This document shows positions 40,782-48,624 of a stretch of DNA of 64,000 nucleotides, in pieces. The translations under genes were made by a program, and so were the position numbers. The notes beneath the pieces are model-generated. The model was not told where the DNA came from, searched no databases, and was given only the letters and a program-made list of their open reading frames with translations. Location of the stretch: the NCBI GenBank assembly GCA_024743115.1, contig JANSXC010000005.1, positions 310,001 through 374,000 of the forward strand, written 5' to 3'. The DNA is from a bacterium. Its GTDB lineage: Bacteria > Planctomycetota > UBA1135 > UBA2386. Numbering within the stretch: position 1 is the first letter of the stretch; the number at the start of each line of letters is the position of its first letter.

Positions 40782-42011
40782 CTATCCGTGTCGTCGCGCG
40801 TATTGGATGGCCGCCGCTGGCAACACCTCTGCGTAGCGCTGCGTCGTTTTGGCGTCCGTGTGCCCCCCGAGGACCTGAGCGGCATCGAGTCCAGCTCGCC
40901 GCCTCGCCTCCGTCAGCGCGGTGTGACGAAGCCTGTTCGGGCCAAACGGCTCTACTCCGGCCGCACGACACGCATGGGCAATCGCCTTGCGATAGGAGGA
41001 GGAGTCGTAGCGCTCCGAGAGCGTCACCATCGGCTTCTGCCGGCGCTCCTCGTCTCGGCTGCGATTCGGGCGCCCCCGGTCGCCGTAACGCGCCATGGCC
41101 TGCCGCCGCTGCTCCGCATGGCGTTCTTCTTCTGCTCGCCCCGGACTGAAGACGAACGCATCTGGAGCGTCCGGGCGGAGCAAGGGCGCGAGGACTCTCT
41201 GCCCAGCCGGGCCAATCGGAATCGCGCGCTCGACACCATGAGCCTCGGTCTTGTGGCTCGATGGCTTGTAGATCCAGACATCGCCCGTTTGGTCCACGTC
41301 CGCAGTCCGCAGAATGCAGACCTCCCCCGGTCGCATCCCTGTCGAGAGCTGCAACCGGATCATCGCGGCGATCGTCGGCGGAGCGGCATCCGCGGCCTTC
41401 TCGGCCACGGTGCTGTCGACCGGCCGCACCGGCGCGGTCTCCGCGAGAGTCGAGGTCTCGCCTCGGCGGATTCCCGCCACGCACGCCAGCCCGTGAGCAA
41501 CAGTCGGCGGCACCAGCTCCCGTTCCACCCCCCAACGAAACAGCCGACGGACGCGAGACACCTGGCCGTTCACCGTGACTCTCGAACGAGCTCGACCGCT
41601 CGGCCCTTCCGCCATGGCCTCGCGTAGAGCCACGAGCTTGCGCGGACCGAACTCGACAACCGGAACCGAGGCATAGAGAGCCAGCAGCTCATCGAGAGCA
41701 CCACGGACGCGCTCCCGCTCGCTGGTGGGCTCGCCGTTCTTCGTGTACCGGCCCGAGTGCTCGATGAACCGCCAGTAGCGGACCACGAGGCCAGCGACCG
41801 TCAGGTCGTCAACGACCTCGTCGCGCCGAGACCCGTTCGCCGAGGTGTTGGTGCCCGACGCGTGCTCGGCAACGAGCCGCCGGTACTGCTCGACCGCGTC
41901 GTCGGTGCCCCACTTGCCGAAGTAGACGTGGCGCCCGTCGACGCGTGCGTAGGCCCGGTCGGTCGCCTTGTGGCGACAGAGCTTGGGGATGGGATTCCTC
42001 TTCCGAGGCAT
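40782..42011 (-). CDS. int: Tyrosine integrase of the island
   Basis: A 409-aa site-specific recombinase starting MPRKRNPIPKLCRHKATDRA. It has an N-terminal arm-binding-like segment, a core-binding domain and a catalytic domain. Catalytic residues: Arg in STGMRPGEVC, His-x-x-Arg region as NRLRHTAL, His in LGGHTDAKTT and the nucleophile Tyr in QRYAE. The gene ends are intact. It lies 109 bp from the tRNA-Pro gene whose 3' end is duplicated at both island ends, so it almost certainly catalyses integration there. Confidence 0.93.
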   Translation of the reverse strand: MPRKRNPIPKLCRHKATDRAYARVDGRHVYFGKWGTDDAVEQYRRLVAEHASGTNTSANGSRRDEVVDDLTVAGLVVRYWRFIEHSGRYTKNGEPTSERERVRGALDELLALYASVPVVEFGPRKLVALREAMAEGPSGRARSRVTVNGQVSRVRRLFRWGVERELVPPTVAHGLACVAGIRRGETSTLAETAPVRPVDSTVAEKAADAAPPTIAAMIRLQLSTGMRPGEVCILRTADVDQTGDVWIYKPSSHKTEAHGVERAIPIGPAGQRVLAPLLRPDAPDAFVFSPGRAEEERHAEQRRQAMARYGDRGRPNRSRDEERRQKPMVTLSERYDSSSYRKAIAHACRAAGVEPFGPNRLRHTALTEARRRAGLDAAQVLGGHTDAKTTQRYAEVLPAAAIQYARRHG

Positions 42012-42119
42012 GACCGCTCCTTCGTTTGAGGGTCATCTGACCCTCGAAAAAGCGAGTGCCACGCACTCCTCGGAACCGAGAGAATCGCTGTAAACCCAGC
42101 GGCGGCTCGAAGATGGAAA

Positions 42120-42166
42120 TGGTCGGAGCGAGAGGATTTGAACCTCCGACCCCCTGCACCCCATGC
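42120..42166 (-). repeat. Right attachment site within tRNA-Pro
   Basis: The 47 bases shared perfectly with 24343-24389, comprising the CCA end to the anticodon loop of the intact tRNA. Crossing over probably takes place within this segment. Confidence 0.9.
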
Positions 42167-42196
42167 AGGTGCGCTACCAGGCTGCGCTACGCTCCG
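42120..42196 (-). tRNA. tRNA-Pro (anticodon GGG)
   Basis: Reading the minus strand: acceptor CGGAGCG pairs with CGCTCCG, D-arm GCGCAGCCTGGTAGCGC, anticodon stem CCTGC/GCAGG with loop ATGGGGT (anticodon GGG), T-arm GGAGGTTCAAATCCTCT, discriminator A and an encoded CCA. Length 77. It decodes CCC/CCU proline codons. It is intact and forms the right boundary of the island. Confidence 0.95.
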
Positions 42197-42373
42197 ACAG
42201 TCGATCAGACACTTGCGGGGCCAACCCACCGAAACCGGCGCGTCGCCCCGCGGGGGGCCCAGAAGGGTAGCGTGCCGGGGCGATTCGGCAAGGGTTCTCC
42301 CGCCCCGGCCGGGGCTCCGGATGCGCCTTCTGGGCCGCTCCTGCCCGCGTTCCGGCGTTTCGTGACGGCGGCT

Positions 42374-43245
42374 TCACTCCGCCGCCTTCACGACCTCCAC
42401 GTAACCCACGCTGCCGAAGCCGTCCTGGTAGCGGTGGGTTGCGGCCATGGCGCTCGGGTCGCAGTCGGCGGTGAGCTTCACGATCTCGCCGAGGTTGCGG
42501 TAGATCAGTTCCCAGCCCATGAAAGTCTCCATGTAGCCGATGTCCGGGGTGTCCGGCAGGAAGTTGCAGAAGAGCAGTTTGCCGCCGGGGCGGAGCATGG
42601 CGAAGAGGCGGGCGGTGAGGGCGGTGGCGAGGCGGTCCTCCAGGTAGTCGTAGAGGCCGGCGCTGTAGATGAAGTCGAAGCTGCCCAGGTCGGTGTTCTT
42701 CGACAGGAGGCCACGGACCGACATCTCGCACGGGGTGACGACGGCAGGAGAGCTGGCGGCGACTTCGGTGAGACTCTCGGGGTCCGCATCGAGGGCGACG
42801 ACCTCTTCGAGGTGGCCGGTCTGGACGGCGACGGACATGCGGCCTTCGCGGAAGTGGCCACAGGCTACGGACAGCACGCGCGGTTTCCCGGGCTGGCGTT
42901 CGGCGAGCTGGTCGATGCGGTAGGCGATCAGGTCACGGCGGTGACGCACGGCGGCGGCGGGAGCGCGGCCGGCGGCGAACTGACCGATCTTTCTTGCCGA
43001 GGTCGGTCGCGTTGTCGCGGCCCAGGATGCCGTAGAGGTAGTCGAGTAGCACAGCGTCGCCGGCGTAGCCGCGCGGTTTGTGGAAAGCTCCGATGGGTCA
43101 TCGGATCCTCGTGGATCTTTTGGCAGAGTGGATGGTCGATGCACTCTGCTCGGGCAAAGCGTTGCCACGCCGCGGGATGGCTGTTGGCACGGACGTGATC
43201 GAGCAGCGCGAGCCCGGCGCCGCGATAGGCCGTGAGTTCGGTCAT
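42374..43245 (-). pseudogene. SAM-dependent methyltransferase gene with two apparent +1 frameshifts
   Basis: The N-terminal part starts at ATG 43243-43245 (MTELTAYRGAGLALLDH; ribosome-binding site AAGGA upstream). At about 43083 the frame must shift by one base in a TTTCC run to read HKPRGYAGDAVLLDYLYG, a hallmark of this family, and at about 42990 by another extra base in an AAA run to continue KIGQFAAGRAP. From there the methyltransferase domain is intact: VLSVACGHFREG (SAM site), ALDADPES, FDFIYSAGLYDYL, MLRPGGKLLFCNF. Two extra bases in short homopolymers within 95 bp could be sequencing errors or real decay. The product would be a soluble class I methyltransferase with unknown substrate. 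Confidence 0.8.
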
Positions 43246-43339
43246 CTTTCGGAGTTCCTTTCCGGCGCGGAGGCGCGCCCGTGCAGGCGATGCCGATGCC
43301 GCGCAGGCGATGACGGGATTCCGCGAAAAACCCGGGGCG

Positions 43340-46300
43340 TCAGAGCCCGCGGCGGTCGAGCTCACGGCGCAGCACGTCGAGCAGCTGGCGGTTGCGTTGC
43401 GACGGGTTCGCAACGAGAGCCGTCAGGCAGTCGCGCCAGGTCAGGGCTTCGATACGCCGACCGGCAGCTTGCAGGGCGAGCGCATAGAACGCGACGGCTT
43501 CTGCGTCGGCGTCACGCCAATCCGTCGCGCGGGCGACGAGTGGTGCCAGCATCGCGAGCGCACGATCCGAATCGCCGTCGCGCAGCAACGCCGCACCACG
43601 CGCAACCCGGACCCGGATCGCAGCCGCACCGAAATCGTCGGGCGCAATCTCCGCGACCAGGCGCAGCGTCCATTCCGCGAGGGCGCTCTTCAATACCAGG
43701 GGCGGGTCCGGCCAGGCCGCGAGCCTGACGCAGGCATCGGTGAGCTCGCGCGGGTCCCGCGTCGTCAACGCGAGTAGCCGCTCGACCGCTTGCGCCACGG
43801 CACGGTCGTCGGGCAGCTCCTTGCCGAGCTGATGCCACGGCACACCGCGCCGCACCTGGTCCTGAAGCCACGACCAACCCTGCTCGCCGCTCGGCTGCGC
43901 GCGCAAGCCGAGCTCTTCGGCGAACGGCAGCCCGGCCGGAAGCTCATTGTCAGTCGGCCGACGAAGCCCCGCCAAGGCGGACTGCAACACCGCGGTCATC
44001 TGTGGATCGGGCATCTGTTGCAGCAGGCTCGCCGCCGTGTCGAACTGTCCGCAACGCGCGAACGCGAACGCCTCCGGAGCAAGCGCGGTCCAGAGCTCCG
44101 GTCGCGCGGTTCGCAGCGCCGTCAGTTCCTGCTGCACGAACGGCCACAGGCCCCGAGGCGCAACCGGCTGGCGCAACGCGACGCGGAGTTCGTCCCAAAC
44201 GCGACCGGATCGCCGCCGACACAGCTGCAGTTCGCCGAGCATCGCCCAACCCTCGTCGACCGCGGGGTCCGTCAGGTCGGCGAGCAATCGCATCTCGTGC
44301 CCGACGCTTGCGAGTCGCTCGAACGCACGCTCGCGAGCCGTGACCGCCGCGGCTGGCCCAATCCGTGAGCGTGACCCCGCCCAGACGATCACAGTGCCGT
44401 CGGCGTGCCCCACGGCCAGCATGTTGCCGTCGGGAGAGAACGCCGCCGCCGTCACCGCAGCCGCGCCACTGCGCAGCGAGAACAACACCTCGGCACCCGA
44501 CTCGAAACTGACCCGCCCGTCCGCGGTGCCGACGACGACCAGGTCCTCCGACGGATGCTCCGCCCGCGGCGCGCTCGCGGCAGGCGGTTCGGGTTCGGGC
44601 AGCCAATGCAGCACCTGTGCAGCCGGCGTCCAGATCGCGAGACGGTGATAGGGCGACCAGACCTCGACCGTCTTCGCGTCCCGCCAACGGAGCGCATGCA
44701 CCGTCTGACCACCGGTCTCGAGCGTTCGCCCCGAACCCCGAACGAAGCGGTCCCAGTGCCGCTCTTCGCCGGCCTCACAGCGGCTCGAAAAACCGCGTCC
44801 CGTGAGGTGCAGTTCGCCGACAGTGGCTCGATGACCACCGAGGTTGACGATGTCGAGCGAGCGATCCAACGGCACGAGCTGAACGAGGCCGTCGTCCCGG
44901 CCAACGGCAAGGTGCCGGTCGTCGATCGCAATCAGCGACCGCAGGCGCGGACCGCGGACATCACGCGCGAGCAATCGTTCGCCGGTAAGGGTGCTCCATG
45001 CCTGCAGCACGTTTCGCGGCAGAACCCCGATCCTGCGCGCCGCGGTCCACAGCCAGCGGCCATCGCGCGAGAACGCCAGTGCCGTTACCGCCTGTCGCGG
45101 CAGCTCGAGGCCGTAGCGCTCGCGACCATCTTCGGTCCCGAATACGCGAACGCGCGTGCCGCCATGCCCGACCCTGACATGCGACAGTGCAACCAGAGAC
45201 GCGTCACTCGAAAGCGCGAGCACGAAGTGTTCCACCGTCGCAGGCAACGGTAGTTCGAAGGCGCGATCCCCGGCACGACTCTCGGCGCGCACCTGCAACC
45301 GCCCATCGACCCGCTGCGTCACGATCGCCGGCGCTTCGCGTGCGACTGATTGGCCGACCGGATCGAGCCCGTTGTCGAGCTCGCGCGCGAGAACTGCAAA
45401 CGCGAACCCGCGGTGCTCCTCAGGGCAGGCCCGCAGTCGCGCGCGGGCGAGTTCGAACTCTTCGTTGCCGAGCAGCGCGGCCGTGGCGGTCAACGCGGAC
45501 GTGGCGGCATCGCGCTGGGATCGGGCAAGCGCCATCGACACCGTCACGAGCGCACTCACCAACACGCAGAACAACGTCAGAATGGTCACCGCCAGCGCGC
45601 GCTCCCGCTGCGCCCAGCGCCACAGCCGCAGCAGGCGTCCTGGCGCCGTCGCCTGAATCGGTCGGCCCGCGAGCAGCGCATCGAGATCGTCGCGCAGAGC
45701 CGCAGCGTCGAGATAGCGTTCCACCGGCGAAGACGCCATCGCGACCTGGAGCAGCGCGTCGAGATCGCGCGGCAGTCCGGAACGAATCCGGCGCAACTCG
45801 GGCGGCCCGACGAGCACTGCGCGTTCGTAGCTCATCATCGTCGCGGTATCGAACGGTCGCTGCCCCGCGACGCGTTCGAACAACACGACGCCGAGCGCAA
45901 AGACATCCGTCGCCGGCGACGTGCGACCACCATGACCGAGCTGCTCCGGCGCCATGTAACCCGGCGTGCCGAACTGGTCGCCCGTGAGCGTGAGCCCTGC
46001 TTGCTCGGATGCACCGGTGACCTCGCCACGCAGATCGGCGGCGAGACCGAAGTCCAGCACCAGCACGCGACCGTCTTCGTCGACCCACAGATTGGCGGGC
46101 TTGAGATCGCGGTGGATGACGTGGCGCTCGTGGGCATGCGCAACCGCATCGGCGGCATCCCGAACTCGCCGGACGGCGACGCGCCAGTCGCCAGACTCCG
46201 GCAAGGCGCCGAGCGGCTGCCCCTCGAGCCGTCGCATCGCGACCCAGGGCACGCCGTTCTCGAACCCTCGCGCATGCACCGGACAGATCCCGGGATGGGC

Positions 46301-46726
46301 GAGCCGCACGGTGAGCTCGACCTCACGCGCGAAACGCGCCCGCGCATCGGGCGACCACAGACGCGAACCGTGCAGCACCTTGAGCGCTACGGGCCGATCG
46401 AGATCCGCGTCGAACGCGTCATAGACGATCGCCTGGCCACCCCGCCCCAATACGCCGTCGATGCGATAGCCGGCAAACGTCACACCGGCCACGAGTCCGC
46501 CGTTCGCACCCGGGCCCGGGTCGATTCCATCCGCGCCGGAGGCCCCTGCGCCGGCAGCCTCTCCCCCCGCGATCTCCGCCCATGCGCGGGCAATCTCGTT
46601 CTCATAGCCGGGAAAACGCGCCTGATAGTCAGCAAGTCGGCGCTCGCCTCTGCCGCTCTCGCGATCGTGCAACACGGCATCGTAGAACGCCGCGAGCACG
46701 AGGTCGGGATTGCGTTCTGCGGGCAT
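43340..46726 (-). CDS. Ser/Thr protein kinase with C-terminal WD40-like repeats
   Basis: A 1128-aa protein; I chose the start MPAERNPDLVLAAFYD at 46724-46726. An N-terminal planctomycete-type segment is followed by a kinase domain with G-loop LGRGGQAIVYDAF, VALKVLHG, HRDLKPANLWV, DFGLA and APEQLG. A transmembrane segment follows (ALAVTILTLFCVLVSALVTV). The outer part has WD40-like blades, e.g. ALAFSRDGRWLWTAARR and AAFSPDGNMLAVGHADGTV, then helical sequence. It is divergent from an ECF sigma gene 56 bp away, the common planctomycete pairing in which the kinase is thought to control the sigma factor. Downstream on the same strand lies the methyltransferase. Confidence 0.88.
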   Translation of the reverse strand: MPAERNPDLVLAAFYDAVLHDRESGRGERRLADYQARFPGYENEIARAWAEIAGGEAAGAGASGADGIDPGPGANGGLVAGVTFAGYRIDGVLGRGGQAIVYDAFDADLDRPVALKVLHGSRLWSPDARARFAREVELTVRLAHPGICPVHARGFENGVPWVAMRRLEGQPLGALPESGDWRVAVRRVRDAADAVAHAHERHVIHRDLKPANLWVDEDGRVLVLDFGLAADLRGEVTGASEQAGLTLTGDQFGTPGYMAPEQLGHGGRTSPATDVFALGVVLFERVAGQRPFDTATMMSYERAVLVGPPELRRIRSGLPRDLDALLQVAMASSPVERYLDAAALRDDLDALLAGRPIQATAPGRLLRLWRWAQRERALAVTILTLFCVLVSALVTVSMALARSQRDAATSALTATAALLGNEEFELARARLRACPEEHRGFAFAVLARELDNGLDPVGQSVAREAPAIVTQRVDGRLQVRAESRAGDRAFELPLPATVEHFVLALSSDASLVALSHVRVGHGGTRVRVFGTEDGRERYGLELPRQAVTALAFSRDGRWLWTAARRIGVLPRNVLQAWSTLTGERLLARDVRGPRLRSLIAIDDRHLAVGRDDGLVQLVPLDRSLDIVNLGGHRATVGELHLTGRGFSSRCEAGEERHWDRFVRGSGRTLETGGQTVHALRWRDAKTVEVWSPYHRLAIWTPAAQVLHWLPEPEPPAASAPRAEHPSEDLVVVGTADGRVSFESGAEVLFSLRSGAAAVTAAAFSPDGNMLAVGHADGTVIVWAGSRSRIGPAAAVTARERAFERLASVGHEMRLLADLTDPAVDEGWAMLGELQLCRRRSGRVWDELRVALRQPVAPRGLWPFVQQELTALRTARPELWTALAPEAFAFARCGQFDTAASLLQQMPDPQMTAVLQSALAGLRRPTDNELPAGLPFAEELGLRAQPSGEQGWSWLQDQVRRGVPWHQLGKELPDDRAVAQAVERLLALTTRDPRELTDACVRLAAWPDPPLVLKSALAEWTLRLVAEIAPDDFGAAAIRVRVARGAALLRDGDSDRALAMLAPLVARATDWRDADAEAVAFYALALQAAGRRIEALTWRDCLTALVANPSQRNRQLLDVLRRELDRRGL

Positions 46727-46782
46727 GGCGCAGGCGAGTCTACTGCTTGACGGGCACGCAATCGCAACCCAGACTCGCCGCA

Positions 46783-47376
46783 ATGGCCGAGCAGCGCGAA
46801 GACCCGACGACGATTGCCGTGCGCGGCGCGATCGCCGGTGACGAAGCGGCGATGACGCAATTGCTCGAACGCTTCACGCCCGCCTTGATGGCGTCCGCGC
46901 GCCAACGGCTGACTGGCGAACTGCGGCAACACGTCGACCCCGAAGATCTCGTGCAAGAGGTCTGGTCCATCACGATCCCGCGGCTCGGTGATCTCGAGCC
47001 GCGGCACGAACGGTTCACGCCCGTTCTCCTGCGCTTCCTGTCCTCGACGATGTGGCGTTGCCACGCCGGCATGCTGCGGCATCACCTGCGCGGCGCGAGC
47101 AAGGAGGTGCTCGCCGAGAGCCAGCTGCCGGCTCACACGACGGGTGTCATCAGTCGGATGGCCCGCGACGAGGCGACCGCGCGCCTGCTGCGCGGCCTCG
47201 ACGGACTCACCACCGCAGAACGCGAAACCGTCATCCTGCGCGGCCTCGAGCAGGTGCCGAATCACGAAGTTGGGGTGCTGCTCGGAGAAGAACCCAATAC
47301 GATCGCCAAACGTTATGGGCGGGCACTGGAGAAACTCCGGTCGCTCGTACCGGGTACGATCCTCGATGATCTATGA
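46783..47376 (+). CDS. ECF-type RNA polymerase sigma factor
   Basis: A 197-aa sigma factor starting MAEQREDPTTIAVRGAIAGD. Region 2 shows HVDPEDLVQEVWSITI (DLVQEVW is the core-binding/-10 motif), and region 4 shows LTTAERETVILRGLEQVPN and HEVGVLLGEEPNTIAKRYGR, the helix-turn-helix. It is divergent from the kinase-WD40 gene. A TTGACG at 46747-46752 with a weak -10 could be its promoter, giving a very short leader. Confidence 0.9.
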   Translation: MAEQREDPTTIAVRGAIAGDEAAMTQLLERFTPALMASARQRLTGELRQHVDPEDLVQEVWSITIPRLGDLEPRHERFTPVLLRFLSSTMWRCHAGMLRHHLRGASKEVLAESQLPAHTTGVISRMARDEATARLLRGLDGLTTAERETVILRGLEQVPNHEVGVLLGEEPNTIAKRYGRALEKLRSLVPGTILDDL

Positions 47377-47411
47377 GCGGGGCGCTCGCCCGCCCCGCAG
47401 GAAGAAGAACG

Positions 47412-47597
47412 ATGACCAAAGACCAGAACGAAAGCGGTAAGGGCAGCAAGGACGCGGACGAGGAGATCGGCAGCGGTGAGAGCTGCCTGTGGAACGGCGA
47501 CGTCAAGAAGCACGGCGAGATCGTTTGCGACCCGGACACCGGGCGCGAGAAGGTCTGTAAGAACGGCGTCTGGGTAGACACCAAGACGGAGTGCTGA
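47412..47597 (+). CDS. Small four-cysteine protein (61 aa, DUF1496-like)
   Basis: Starts MTKDQNESGKGSKDADEE at ATG 47412 with GGAAGAAG upstream. The second half has Cys residues in SCLWNGD, VCDPDTG, VCKNGVW and the last residue, arranged like small disulfide or metal-binding DUF1496-type domains. No signal peptide is visible. It lies 35 bp after the sigma factor and may be co-transcribed. Function unknown. Confidence 0.6.
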   Translation: MTKDQNESGKGSKDADEEIGSGESCLWNGDVKKHGEIVCDPDTGREKVCKNGVWVDTKTEC

Positions 47598-47607
47598 TAG
47601 CCGAACC

Positions 47608-47629
47608 CCGGGCACGATATCGAGCCCGG
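47608..47629 (+). terminator. Candidate hairpin after the small Cys protein
   Basis: CCGGGC (47608-47613) pairs with GCCCGG (47624-47629); the 10-base loop is itself partly palindromic (CGATATCG). No T-run follows. It lies 10 bp after the stop codon. Confidence 0.4.
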
Positions 47630-47724
47630 AGAAACGCCCGACCCCGGCAAAAATGTGTCGATCCGGGCGCCGGCCACTCGTCCAGTTGTCGTTCCCACTC
47701 TCTCGACCTCTCAAGGAGACCGAA

Positions 47725-48516
47725 ATGTCCGAAGCAACTGGTTCGCAGGGTCCGTGGCCGGGCCGATTCGTCTGGCACGACCTCATGACCAAGGACGCCA
47801 AGACGGCTCAGCAGTTCTACTGCGGGCTGTTCGATTGGCAGATCGAAGAAAAGCCCATGATGGGCAGCATCTACCGCGCCATCACGTGCGGCCCGGGCCC
47901 GATCGGCGGCATCGTCGAAGAGGCCAACATCCCGGCAGCCCATTGGATGCCCTACGTCGCCGTCGAGAACGTCGACGCGTCGGCCAAGAAGGTGACCGAC
48001 TGTGGCGGCACGGTCTGCGTACCGCCGACCGACATCCCGGAGACGGGACGCTTCGCCGTGATCGGCGATCCGCAGGGCGCGTTTCTCTCGATCTATCAAA
48101 GCCTGCCCGGGTCCGAGGGGTTCGATCCCGACATCCCCGTGCCCGGTCGCATCTGCTGGAACGAGGTCTACACGCCGGACCCCGATGGCGGGCAGAAGTT
48201 CTACACCGATGTCTTCGGCTGGACCCATCAGGCAAAGGACATGGGCGAAGCCGGCATGTATCACGTGCAGATGGTCGGCGACAAACAGACCGGCGGGCTC
48301 ATGAAGCACCCGATGCCCGGGGTGCCGCCGTGCTGGGTCGTCTACTTCTTCGTCGAGGATCTCGCGGCCTCGACCAACAAGGCCAAGGAACTCGGCGCCA
48401 ACGCGATGATGGAGGGCATCCCGATCCCCGAGATCGGCAGCTTCTCGATGCTCACGGATCCGACGGGCGCGATGTTCGCGCTGTTCGCCGCCGCGCCAGG
48501 CCTCGCCGACTGCTGA
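47725..48516 (+). CDS. Two-domain VOC (glyoxalase/bleomycin-resistance fold) family protein
   Basis: A 263-aa protein; ATG at 47725 follows a perfect AAGGAGA ribosome-binding site. Two homologous VOC domains are visible. The first (about 15-125) has FVWHDLMTKDAKTAQQFYCG, and the second (about 138-258) has ICWNEVYTPDPDGGQKFYTD and ends SFSMLTDPTGAMFALF. Metal-binding candidates are the His/Glu at matching positions of the domains. Relatives bind small ligands or act on electrophilic metabolites; the specific function is unknown. Followed by a strong hairpin terminator. Confidence 0.9.
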   Translation: MSEATGSQGPWPGRFVWHDLMTKDAKTAQQFYCGLFDWQIEEKPMMGSIYRAITCGPGPIGGIVEEANIPAAHWMPYVAVENVDASAKKVTDCGGTVCVPPTDIPETGRFAVIGDPQGAFLSIYQSLPGSEGFDPDIPVPGRICWNEVYTPDPDGGQKFYTDVFGWTHQAKDMGEAGMYHVQMVGDKQTGGLMKHPMPGVPPCWVVYFFVEDLAASTNKAKELGANAMMEGIPIPEIGSFSMLTDPTGAMFALFAAAPGLADC

Positions 48517-48531
48517 TCGACCCGTGACAAC

Positions 48532-48560
48532 GGGGCCAGGCGAACCGTTCGCCCGGCCCC
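48532..48560 (+). terminator. Strong hairpin terminator after the VOC gene
   Basis: GGGGCC-A-GGCGAA pairs with TTCGCC-C-GGCCCC around CCG: twelve pairs with one A/C mismatch. It is located 16 bp after the stop codon. It lacks a T-run, as often in GC-rich genomes. Confidence 0.65.
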
Positions 48561-48624
48561 AACTGCCCGCGGTCGATCGCCGGGCAATCGCCGCCGTGGC
48601 AGCAGGGGGAGCTACACTTACGGC

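Larger units (their letters stand above)
24343..42166. mobile_element. Integrative genomic island in tRNA-Pro(GGG)
   Basis: Bounded by the 47-bp direct repeats 24343-24389 and 42120-42166. At the right end, next to the intact tRNA, lie a tyrosine integrase (40782-42011) and a DUF1580 excisionase-like protein. The cargo is a Trypco1/trypsin-nSTAND-WD40 pair, a candidate RiPP operon with two radical SAM enzymes, a type I restriction-modification pair, a DUF2726 gene, a 222-aa protein and a large hairpin-rich RNA region. An integrase remnant at 32.8 kb suggests that it is a composite of at least two elements. No conjugation, plasmid replication or phage structural genes are seen. Confidence 0.85.
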
